Assembly: GCA_964007475.1 (NCBI GenBank)
Contig: OZ023273.1
Coordinates: forward strand, 115,119,812 to 115,183,811
DNA length: 64,000 nt
Direction: 5' to 3'
From: Hybos culiciformis
Lineage: Eukaryota > Arthropoda > Insecta > Diptera > Hybotidae
Positions 27,701 to 38,076 of the stretch are shown piece after piece; the first letter of the stretch is position 1, and each line of letters begins with the position of its first letter. A model generated the notes under the pieces. That model made no database searches, was not told the origin of the DNA, and worked only from the letters and a program-made list of their open reading frames with translations. The position numbers and the translations under genes are program-made.

Positions 27701-29512
27701 TCAATTTTATTTTTTATGTCTGGGTGCTCGATTAAGCGATACACATTAATTCTACTAAATAATATGGTCAATATTATTATACTTAATTCAACTAATAAGA
27801 ACTATTATCTAATAAATGAATTATAAACAATGAATTAAGGTGTACGTAGAATGATAGAATAATTAGAATAACTTATAAAGTAAAAATTGCAGAAGAAATA
27901 GATAAAAGGAAAAAGTCCATTACTATGTTTATGATTTTTAATGAAAAAAACATTTACCATAAAACTAATAAACTGAGCTTTTGCAAACAACACATTTTAT
28001 GTTCAAAATATATTTTTTAATATAATTGGACTCATTTAGATTTGTATTCTTCACAACACGTTTAATGACAACAATTTCATTTTTACGCAATTATTTATCT
28101 ATAAATAGATGTAAAATAATGTTGAATTGAAGGCGAAAGAATTTAACTAAATATATTATCCTTCTCTATATATTATTTATTTAACCGGTTAATTATTTTG
28201 TTTATCAATTAATAAATGATTTAAAATAATTTTTTTTTCAATTAAAAATTTTCTTAAATTCGAATTTTTTTTTTACAATTCTATCTGAACAAACAATATA
28301 GTGAAATTTTTAATATCACACTTCTAATGAACTGAATTCACAAAATTATTAATATTGTGTACGTAAAATTATACAGAATTTATATTATAATCATAAGAAA
28401 GAGATCTGCAAAAAATTAGAAGAAACATGTAAACTTCTGTTAAAAAAAATGTAATATTAGAGGTTGTATAAGATAATTATTATCGATTAAACTTGATGAA
28501 ATACTATAAGTTCAAATAAATATTTTTAATTTTATCTTCTCCAATTTAAGGAAATATGTGTATTAAAACCTAATTAAATTACCAATTGAAAAAAAAAAAA
28601 TAAAAATTGACTATAGTTAAGTATAAATATATTTTTAATAAGAATCGAAGATTCTAAAAACAGCGAAATAGATAGTTAATAAAATAAAATATCGAAATTA
28701 TGATTATTAGATATTAGAATCTTATACATTTTTTATCTTTAAAACTTTAGATTTATAGATTCATTTATGATTAGTATAAAAAGAATTTTCTTTTCGGTAG
28801 ACTAGTTTTTACGAAGATGTCGCCTCGTATAAAGAATTTATTTATATGGTTTTTTATTTACCAAATTTAGTAGTTTGATTATATTTCTAAGGGTTGTTCA
28901 TTTTAGTCGATTAGTTGATTATAAAACTAATATTCTAAATATATTCAAAGTTTTTAATTATCATGGCTTTTTCATGGCTTTTTTCATGGACTCGAAAGTA
29001 CAAAAATACATATCATGCAAGCACACGTAATATGTACTGTACGTACACATAGTATGCATAGATACAAAATCTTGCAGATAAAAAAAAAATATCTCGCATA
29101 GGTTGTAGAGGGTCTCTCTCACTTATATTTGCGGGTGGGCTTTTTATTATTCATTTTGAATGCTTTGAAGAATCTTTGCGCAGAATTTTATTTATCGTTT
29201 ATTTTTTAATATGTATTATAGTTTCAAAATGAATATAAGAATATAACATAACATTTCTTTTAAAACGTGATTATTTTTTTAATTCTTTTCTTAAATTACC
29301 GATCAATATGATATTAAACCAGCGACAGCCGGTCGAAAATTAAAATTGATCTCCTTATTTTCATCCCTAAATTTTCAACTAAAATTTTAATTTTTTTACC
29401 TTAGGTTTTCGAAGAAAAAAGGTAATAAGTTCTAATAACCAAATAGCAATATTTTAAAGGCTAAAAAAAAAAATTATTTCAAATATCCTACAAAACAATA
29501 AAATTTAAATAG
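18734..29512. other. A+T-rich gene desert, no gene seen
   Basis: About 10.8 kb of poly-A/T and simple AT words. A direct duplication of ATTATGTAAATACATACGT lies at about 19,067-19,106. Open frames are all low-complexity and none has a splice-consistent, codon-like composition. I see no RNA gene. Confidence 0.55.
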
Positions 29513-29521
29513 GTACAATCT
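29513..29521 (+). repeat. Left target-site duplication of foldback element 1
   Basis: GTACAATCT here is repeated exactly at 30,613-30,621, immediately outside the two ends of the hairpin array. A 9-bp duplication is what Mutator-like elements and Drosophila FB foldbacks produce. Confidence 0.85.
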
Positions 29522-29966
29522 GGCGCCGTGACATTTGTCCGCGGGACATTTGTCCGCGATGAAATTTGTATGGAAAACTTCGCGGACAAATGTCATTTTG
29601 CAAAATGTCATTTGTCCGCGATTGTAAAATGACATTTGTCCGCCGCGGACAAATGTCCCAAAATTAGCGGACAAATGACATTTTGCAAAATGACATTTGT
29701 CCGCGATTGAATTTTCTAACTTTAGCGGACAAATGTCATTTTGCAAAATGTCATTTGTCCGCGATTGATTTTTCGAATTTTTAGCGGACAAATGTCATTT
29801 TGCAAAATGTCATTTGTCCGCGATTGAAATTTTTAATTTTTAGCGGACAAATGTCATTTTGCAAAATGTCATTTGTCCGCGATTGATTTTTCAGTTTTTT
29901 TAGCGGACAAATGTCATTTTGCAAAATGTCATTTGTCCGCGATTGATTTTTCAATTTTGGAGATAC

Positions 29967-30262
29967 TGCAGATTACGTGAACCACTCAGAATCGTCTGAA
30001 GCTTGGAAAAGGGAAGAGGGGTAGAGTCCCCCCAAATTGTTCATACATTTTGTATATGCAATTTTTTTTTTTTTGCCCGATTTGCCCCTTAAAGAGAAGG
30101 TGGTGGGGGGCGGCGGGCGGGCGGGTGGACTGGTGGTTGGTCAGTGGGATTTGCGGCTGACGCCGCAAATCCCACTGACCAACCACCCGTCCACCCGCCC
30201 GCCCGCCGCCCCCCACCACCCTCTCTTGTTGTGCGAATTCTGATTGGTTCACGTCATCTGCA
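29967..30262. mobile_element. Nested G+C-rich palindromic element
   Basis: Imperfect terminal inverted repeats TGCAGATTACGTGAACCACT (left) and TGCAGATGACGTGAACCAAT (right, reverse-complemented) bound a 296-bp block. Its core, 30,098-30,222, is a long inverted repeat whose arms differ by about four bases; the centre is GCGGCTGACGCCGC near 30,158. The block lies between hairpins of foldback element 1 and interrupts their spacing, so it is either a second element inserted into the first or the element's own middle. I found no target duplication to decide. The block is strikingly G+C-rich in this A+T-rich window. Confidence 0.75.
30105..30125 (+). other. G-quadruplex-type motif in palindrome arm
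   Basis: Four G-runs (six, three, three and three Gs) are separated by loops CGGC, C and C, fitting the G3+N1-7 pattern. The opposite palindrome arm carries the mirror motif on the minus strand at 30,194-30,214, so each strand has one quadruplex-capable segment. Formation in vivo is inference. Confidence 0.6.
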
Positions 30263-30612
30263 CTTTAGCCTCAAATTTTTAGCGGACATATGTCATTTTC
30301 CAAAATGTCATTTGTCCGCGATTGCTTTTTTTAATTTTTAGCGGACAAATGTCATTTTGCAAAATGTCATTTGTCCGCGATTGATTTTTTAACTTTTTAG
30401 CGGACAAATGTCATTTTGCAAAATGTCATTTGTCCGCGATTGATTTTTCAGATTTTTAGCGGACAAATGTCATTTTGCAAAATGTCATTTGTCCGCGATT
30501 AATTTTTATCGCGGACAAAAGACATTTTGAATCGCGGACAAATGTCATTTTTATGTCCGCGATACAAAAACAAATCGCGGACAAATGTTCCGCGGACAAA
30601 TGTCCAACCCCC

Positions 30613-30621
30613 GTACAATCT
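30613..30621 (+). repeat. Right target-site duplication of foldback element 1
   Basis: GTACAATCT, identical to 29,513-29,521, directly abuts the terminal ACCCCC of the element. Confidence 0.85.
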
Positions 30622-32116
30622 GTGTGGAACTGACAGTACTGACAGTGCCATTTCATTAACTACGTTTTGAAAAAAAGGCTGTTAAATATTGTATTGGACT
30701 TTTGATACAAAAATGTATGTATACTTGCCAAATTTTTTTGGTATACGAAAATTTTGTTTGTGTCGCTCTTTTTTTGATTAAAGTGGTTGTCGTCTTCAAA
30801 TCATTGAATATATATTTTTTAAATTTACAACGTAATAATTCCTCATTCATCAAGATCAATTATGGGCGTGAACCGTGACATTCCCAACAGAATAAAAAAA
30901 ATTGATAACGAACCTAAAAGTTTAAATTGAAATTTTAAATGCAATGCTTGTTTTTATTAGAAAAATTAATTACTTAAAAATATTTTTATTTTACACATTA
31001 AATTTGTTCGCGATCGTCACTGGCATGAAAATATTAAACTTGAATACTATATATATAATATAGAATTTTTAGTTAGAACTCGTTCGTAAGCTACGAATAT
31101 TTGTGAAAAAAAAAAAATAATAAAATAAATAAAAATAAAAACAGTTGGAGTTTAATTGATGATGAAATAGATACATTATTTAATTTTTCTTACATTTTAC
31201 ATTAAAAAAAATTATTTTTTTTTTTTAATATTTATAAGAATTGAAAAAAAAAATGTAAAAATAATTAGTTCACCCAATGAACTTTTATCTCTTTGATTCT
31301 ATTCCAAACTTTATTTTTAACTGTTTTATATTATTTTTGGTTTATTTTTTTTTCTAAATAGGAACATACATTACCTATATATTACATATTATATTATTTA
31401 TATACCTACCAATAAAAAAATATGTACAAAAAATGTTCACCAGATTTTTATTAAAACTATTTCTAGAGGTGATATTATTTTAATGGGTATAATTTTGATA
31501 ACAAAAAAAAAACCAACAATGACATACTGGCTTATTTCTTCAATTACCTTAAGGTTAAAAGTTTATAAAAAATAAAATATTTTCTATTTTTTGTCTAACT
31601 ATTAATACATATTTGTTTTGATAGTTTTTTTAAGCGAAATATTTTCATTATAAAGAACAAAAATTTTCTTCACCTTCTTTAGAGAACAAAAACTCTTCTA
31701 TTCTTCTTTACATATAGAACTCTTCTAGTACTTTGTGGTCATATTATCTTTGTTCTAAGAGAGGATTTACGACTGGGGTGAGCTTGTGGGCATATTATAT
31801 GAACAAAATAATATAACTTACATACACAATGTTAATAAGTGAAATGATAAAATAAAATATATAAATTCTTTGATACTGTGTATGTGTTCACCTGAAAGTT
31901 CTGGGTAAGTTATTTGACCATTAAAATTCAAGCACAATTAGTAGTTAAAAAATATTATTACCTCATTCAATACTTAAATATTATGAATATGATAAATTCT
32001 GTTTCTTTGAAATCCATTCAATCAAAATGTTTTATAATCAAATATAAATAAAATGTCTTCATTAAAATTAAGATTTTTTAGACAAGTAGATGTTCAAAAT
32101 AAAAACACAAATAAAA
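30622..32116. other. A+T-rich spacer downstream of the first SET gene
   Basis: Poly-A/T spacer between foldback element 1 and the 3' end of the minus-strand SET/MYND gene. No exon, RNA gene or repeat is recognised. Confidence 0.5.
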
Positions 32117-32122
32117 TTTATT
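32117..32122 (-). terminator. Candidate polyadenylation signal
   Basis: AATAAA on the minus strand, about 130 bases past the stop codon of the SET/MYND gene ending at 32,251. It is the first well-placed hexamer in a reasonable 3' UTR. In such A+T-rich DNA the hexamer also occurs by chance. Confidence 0.4.
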
Positions 32123-32250
32123 TTTGACAATTATTTACTTTCTTCTTGTGTCTACCTTCGAGCTCGTAAGAGCTTTAAATTCTCATACAAATTATATTTC
32201 TTTTAATTAATAAATAAAAACCACTATAGATCGGCGTTAATTACATCTCT

Positions 32251-35200
32251 TTATACCGATAAACCCATAAGCATTTTGAGAGAATTTTTATTCATTTGAG
32301 CTTGTTTGCATATTTGCCCTTCTGACAAAATAATTGGTTCGTTTTGTAAGTAATTGATACATTTTTCTACATATTCAAGTGATTCTTCTAAAGCTAGTTT
32401 ACAAGCATCAGTTTCTTCAGCTGAATGACGTCGGCCGTATTCAGCCATGCTGGCATGCATTTCAAAACAAAGGAGGCCCAACATTCTTGCTTCAGCTAAA
32501 ATAGAATTTTAAATTATTGATTAATTGGTTTTTTAATTAAACAAACATTTTTACGTACATGGTGTTAACTTGTCATAAAGGGCAATTAATTCGCGACATA
32601 AGCTGATTTTTCTCATCAAACTCTCGTCTGATATGGTTTGAATAACTTCAGGTTCACCGGCACCAATTAATTGAACTAAAGCAAATTGTACTTCACGTAA
32701 ATAATGATGAGTTCTAGGTAACCATTTACTGTAAATGTTTAAGTGATAAAAAATTAAAGTTTTGTTACTTTTTAACAAATTTTATGTATATATTCTTTAA
32801 TATTTATGTACAATTTTCGCACAGTGGAAGTAAAAAGCTAAAAACAATTTTTTAGCTTTTTATTATATCAAGATTTTAATTAATTATCACAACTTTTTTT
32901 AGATAATCACTCGCATTCAAATATACAAGGGAAAACTTTATTGCTTTTCGAATAGAAAAAAAAGTGAATATAATTTACAGATCAAGAATTAATAGTTCAT
33001 ACTTATAGTGATTAATATATCTTTCACAATGATCAGTATTTCCCTTCTCCATAGCAGCTAAATCTTTTCCTGCTCTCTCCAAAATATCATTAACATACTG
33101 TATATCTAATGTCTTTTTGCATGTATTACATCTGAAAGAAAATGCAATATATGCATTAAATATATAAAACCAGTTTTTAAACGCAAATACTAACTTCCAA
33201 CTTTCATCTAACGTTTCCAAGCTTAAAGGAAGACAAAATCCTTTACATTCATCTTTATTACATAATATTGCACTATAATTGGTTCCAAGTTCGGAAACAT
33301 CCTTGCATCTAATACATTCGCACCTGAATAATTTTGTTTGCATTAAATGATGCTGTCTTGCTGCAGTACCCCAAATAGGATCAGAATAACAGATACTTAG
33401 ATTTGTACCGCTTTTAATTGGTCTGGTTGCCCAAAATATAAGATCCCCTGTTTTGGTGAAAGATTTTGTCAAATTTGGTAAACATGAGTGCTCTATTAAT
33501 GATGCTTGATCATAAACTGCAACATAAGGTGGTTCTGATAGTGGAACTTCATGTCCATTTATTTGAAGGATTCCAGTTATTTTCATTATATCATTCTCGG
33601 AAAATTTATCAGTTTTAAAAAAACTACGCAAGAAAATAATTTTTAATCATAAAAATAATAATCAAATTTCAAATTAAATTATCAAACTTACGTAGGTATA
33701 TATTTGGCAATTGTTTGCTGGTCAGCTTGCCATTGTTGAGATCCTCGCCTTGTATTTTCATGCGATTCCAATTGTATTAATTTCTTCCATTTATCAGGTT
33801 CAGTGTCTTTTAAAAGCAAACATCTCAAAGTGGTCAGAATTTGATATATGGGATGAGGCGAAACATAATGTTGAATTGAAACCTAATAAAAAATTAATTG
33901 AAATTTATTTAAAAATATTAAAATCATTCTTGATCATAACTTCATGACAAGAATCGAACCAAAGTCAATATGTAATGAGTACATACTAAAAAAAATAAAC
34001 GAAGGATATCAATTTTAGCAATTAAATTAAATGAGCAATTAAACAAAATTAGCCTCAAGGACTAACATCTCCTTTTCGCAACTTAACTTATGACTTTACC
34101 CAAGCAACGAAATATTCGTGTGTCACTGCGGGGTTTTAGGGTTTTAAACTTCATTTGGGGGGATGGAAATAAAGCCGCGACGTTTTTTTGTTGCGGTCTT
34201 ATTTCATTTTGAAAAATGAAATAAGGCCGCGAAGATTTTTTCGCGGCCTTATTTCGTTTTTCAAAATGAAATAAGGCCGCGTAAAAATCCTCGCGGTCTT
34301 ATTTCATTTTTCAAAATGAAATAAGACCGCAACAAAAAACCTATCGCGACCTTATTTCCCGCGGCCTTATTTCACTGCGCCCTTCATTTGTTAGATATGA
34401 TAGATATTATGGTGGGTCCCTAAAAATTATTAAACGATTCATATATATAATAATATATAACAATAATAATAATAATAAAATATATAAGTATGTATGTATA
34501 AATACATATATAAAAAATAAATAAATAAATTTTATCATTATTTTGAATTATAATAATTTTTTGACCTAGATAATTATAACTCTTTTATGCTTTTTTAAGT
34601 ACATATTTTATGAAATTAAAGAAACATTTGACTCTTTGTCAAGAACTTTTGTTTCGTATGACTTTTTTGTATATTTATTATGTTATTTTTATGTATGACA
34701 AAAGGTAAATGTCTATTATTTTTTTTTTGCATATATTTTTTTATATTGTCCGCGAGACATGATGACAAAACAAAACATTATAATAAAAGTGATATTCATT
34801 TTTATTATTCTTCTTGGCATTAATCCAAAAAAACATACATAAGTCATTGAAAATTAAGAAGAAAAGATGAAGAAATACAAATACATACTACGAATGCAGA
34901 TATTGAATTTTATGCAATATAAAACTATGAAAATTCTAAATATATTGAAAAACTTTCTAGTACACAACATAAATATACAAATAAGTATTATTTACATTCA
35001 CATAAATTCCCTCATTAGTACAGAATTGGTAAGGAGAGAGAACATATTTCTCAGAAAAATGTAGAAAAATTAAGAATTATCAAACCATATTATATTGATT
35101 TCTTTCGATAGCATCGTATAGTCTCGTTACATTCCTGGAAAACCAATTTTCACTTTTCGTCGTTTTAATTTTTTTGTTAAAATCAATTTGAATAAAACCA

Positions 35201-38076
35201 AAAGTATCTTCAAAATTTTTTTTTGTGTTTAGACTTTAAGTTTTGACTATTGATGATTTGTTTGCATTTGTTGTTATTATGATTTTATTTCTTAATTGGA
35301 AGTATGTTGACATAATTTCATTTTACGTAATTAACAAATTTTCGCGTAATTAAAAAATGTTGAATGGCAAACTACCTCTTTATATACATTTAGCACAAAA
35401 AACAGTGCAACAACTGCAAAATGCATATCATTTAATTCTGACGTTTTATTAAATTGTTCATTAATTTCAAAAATTCATTATTCGTTAAAATTTACTTTAT
35501 TATATATTGAAGTCTAGGTACATAATTGTTATATGTACATACATAAATTTTTTTAATTTCCGTATTTTTGTATAAAGAGGAGTAAAAGTAAACATTTTCA
35601 ATATTAATAAGAAATTAAAAAGAAACAAATTTTTAGAAAACACGTTCTGAAGTTAATCTTATGACAGTAAGCATCTCCACTTTATATGTTTTTGGAAACC
35701 ATTGTGCATAAAATTTTCCTAAGTTCTTCGATAATAATAAGTTTATATCACTTTTTCTATTAGTATATAATATATATATCTATAATTTTTTTAAATATGA
35801 AGAGATTAACGTAATATTTTTACAATCTAGATTTGTTCATAATAACTCCCCAGATCGAGAGATTTTTGGTCTAAAGCCCGGATACTTTTGCAATAAGTAA
35901 AATTGTTTCATTTTCTTATATGAAACATTCTTCTATGCTCTGTAAATTCTTTGAAAATAAATTTGATATTAACTTTTTCGACCTTTTTACTTTCATCATA
36001 TTAATAGCATTGCTCGAATTGCTATTTATACATATATATTAAAAAATTTATATCGCATGCCAGCCTGAATACTATTCTTACATACGATTACAATAAATTA
36101 ATATAATTATATGAAAATCGTATAGTTATGTTCTTGTTAACCATGCCGTCACACAATACATTTTACTTTTCAAAATATCGACTAAAAATAAGTTTTGGCA
36201 TATATTTTATAAAAATAAAATTTACGCATATAGACACATAGGTACAATACGTCGTATAAACAGTGATAGAGAAAAATTTATGATGAAAACAGTAATACAG
36301 AAAAATTGATGATGAGCTCGACTCTTTTGACGGTTAAGAGATTCAACGAATTTTCTATTTTAGTGAGAAAAATTATTTAACGAGTAAGTTTTCTGAATTG
36401 ATTTTAGCATTTCTTTAAATTATCGATTAATTCTTGAAAATTTATGTGAATTTTATGATTATAAATACATTAAAAAATATTAAGTATATCTTGATCGGCA
36501 TGAAATAAAACAAAACTGAAGCCCCTAAAAATATGACTTGGTTATCGAAGGAACTTGATTGAATTTGATTTGGTGAGATATTTTGGTAATGACAAAAAAT
36601 TCAATACAATAGTTTACTTTTTTTGGTTTAGAACTTTCTAAAAACAAAATAAAAATCAAATTCCTCAAAAATCTTTCAATTCAGTTGGTTAGAAAAATAA
36701 TAAAAAAAAAAAAAAATTTCTAATTATCTTTAAAATATATTCACATGATTTTAGCGGGAACATTAGGTATTTAAATATACCTATACATACTATACATTAC
36801 ATATATATAAAACATTTAAACTCACAAAATGTCACACTTAATATTTTATTGACAGACTTCTAATGCTCATGTAAACTAAATAATTATATTTTAATTTCTG
36901 TGCGGAACAGTCTAAATTAAGATTTCGAAATTTATTTTCACGATCCTATTTTAAATATTTTGAAATTTTAAAACCACACATTATGTGATATAATGATCAG
37001 AAATTGGAAAAGAATATTGGTGTATTGATGAATTTAAATCTATCCTTAAAGTTTTTCATTTACATAATTACGAGAATAAGAATGAGATTTTGAAGAAATT
37101 AAAAAAAATATACGTGAATTAAAATTACCTTTACACCTCTTTCAACAGTGAAATTGCATTCAGCCGTGTGTTCTGAAGTTTTTCCACATTCTTCTGTGCA
37201 TATAGCCCAACCACATTTTTTGCATTCTGTATGTCCATCATTTTGGCTCAAGCCTTTCATACAACCGACACAAACTGGTCCTGCAATTTGTGAAGGACCA
37301 CATACTAAAGACGGGTCTTTTAAAACAATTTCACCAGCTCTTATATTCCGACTATTAGGTTCAAATGATATTGGCTTAATTAATACATTTTAAATTAATT
37401 TATTTAATTTAAATTTAAAAAATATTTACCTAGCCACCAGATATCTGCCATATTTTTCATTGTATTTTATCTGAAAATAATATATAAAATTAAAATTGCA
37501 TAGAGAGTTTCTAAAATAGCAATAGTCATTACTTGCTAGCTTGAATTTAAAATGATAAAGTCCTTAAATATCAATAAGATTAATACATCTTATTATACTA
37601 ACTTAAAAAAATTCAAATAGTAAAATGAAAGGACTTTCTCTATATAATAGAATTGAAATTAAAATTTCAAAATCCAATCCGATTTAAATGTTACCCAATC
37701 TCAATACTTTTCGAATCGCTAGTATGTGAAGTTATGGCTTGAGTAATTAAATACTCTTTAATTCATTATTTTTCTGGATTTTACATCAAAAGTTAGTTCC
37801 AGAGATAAATTGAATTAAAAACTGTTACTGATGTCTTCTTACTCTTCACAGTTAAAAATTATATTTATTTATTTTAAAATTTATAAAATTTACCAAATAC
37901 GGATGACAATTTTTCTTATGTATTTTCCAATCTTTTTTTTGATGATCAACTGAACAATAATAAATTTGATTACAATTTGAACATCTCGATTTACTTTCAG
38001 TTCCACAAATTGTACATTTATTTGAATTTTCTATAATTACGGATGATTTAGTTTCACCTGTTGTCTCCAATACCAT
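32251..38076 (-). CDS. SET and MYND domain protein (SMYD-A/msta-like), complete
   Basis: Eight coding exons: 38076-37894, 37470-37430, 37351-37129, 33882-33692, 33623-33195, 33131-32979, 32728-32559 and 32495-32251. All junctions are GT-AG and phases agree, giving 1,635 nt, 544 aa. The start is the only Met before the zinc finger. A MYND finger lies at residues 21-57 (C21, C24, C32, C35, C41, H45, H53, C57); H45 replaces the usual Cys, as is common in arthropod SMYD-A proteins. The split SET domain starts with GRYLVASRNIRAGE (69-82), then has EHSCLPN (257-263), the ICY tyrosine (Y292) and post-SET Cys C314/C316/C319, with a later CNTC. A helical C-terminal region follows. Family members are predicted lysine methyltransferases or MYND adaptors. 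The first residue of the NHSC cofactor-binding motif is Glu257, so catalytic activity is doubtful. The paralogue at 51.4-54.5 kb has AHDC at this point. Intron 3 (3.2 kb) carries foldback element 2; other introns are 63-423 bases. Confidence 0.9.
34149..34157 (+). repeat. Left target-site duplication of foldback element 2
   Basis: CTTCATTTG is repeated exactly at 34,382-34,390, just outside the two ends of the hairpin array. Again 9 bp, as for foldback element 1. Confidence 0.8.
34158..34381. mobile_element. Foldback element 2, palindromic hairpin array (word AATAAGG)
   Basis: A 224-bp element in intron 3 of the minus-strand SET/MYND gene. Ends are GGGGGATGGAAATAAAGCCG (left) and GGCGCAGTGAAATAAGGCCG (right, reverse-complemented). 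Inside are three hairpins of the form GCGG-CCTTATT-TCATTTTTCAAAATG-A-AATAAGG-CCGC. Ends, duplication size and hairpin frame are the same as in foldback element 1; the 7-base word differs (AATAAGG against CATTTGT). In the third hairpin both arms carry a matched change (TCTTATT with AATAAGA), so pairing is kept. No coding capacity. Splicing of the host gene should be unaffected, as the element is more than 250 bases from either intron end. Confidence 0.85.
34382..34390 (+). repeat. Right target-site duplication of foldback element 2
   Basis: CTTCATTTG, identical to 34,149-34,157, abuts the terminal GCGCC of the element. Confidence 0.8.
34391..37128. other. Remainder of intron 3 of the minus-strand SET gene
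   Basis: A+T-rich intron sequence with no further exon of the host gene, nested gene or recognisable repeat. The donor of this intron is at 37,128 (AAG|GTAATT) and the acceptor at 33,883 (TTTTTTATTAG|G). Confidence 0.6.

Larger units (their letters stand above)
29522..30612. mobile_element. Foldback element 1, palindromic hairpin array (word CATTTGT)
   Basis: A 1,091-bp non-autonomous element. Left end GGCGCCGTGACATTTGTCC; right end, reverse-complemented, GGGGGTTGGACATTTGTCC. Both ends continue into a second CATTTGTCCGCG copy. The interior is a tandem series of about 38-bp hairpins of the form GCGG-ACAAATG-TCATTTTGCAAAATG-T-CATTTGT-CCGC, separated by about 20-base T-rich linkers (GATTGATTTTTCAA-like). 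They lie on both sides of a G+C-rich nested palindrome at 29,967-30,262. Flanking 9-bp direct repeats define the insertion. No complete ORF resembles a transposase; the translated frames are products of the repeats. Architecture and 9-bp duplication match FB-type foldbacks or Mutator-like non-autonomous elements. This assignment is inference from structure only. Confidence 0.88.

Noticed and set aside
30037..30341. Overlapping Gly/Arg/Pro-rich frames on both strands
   Set aside because: They are the two arms of the G+C-rich palindrome read from either strand; no splice or family support.
29474..30656. Cys/His-rich open frames through the hairpin array
   Set aside because: The C/H residues come from TGTC/ATTTGTCC repeats read in translation; frames are open only because the repeat unit lacks stops. 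Not zinc-finger genes.
33930..33965. tRNA B-box-like GGTTCGATTC on the minus strand
   Set aside because: No A box, acceptor stem or cloverleaf can be formed upstream.
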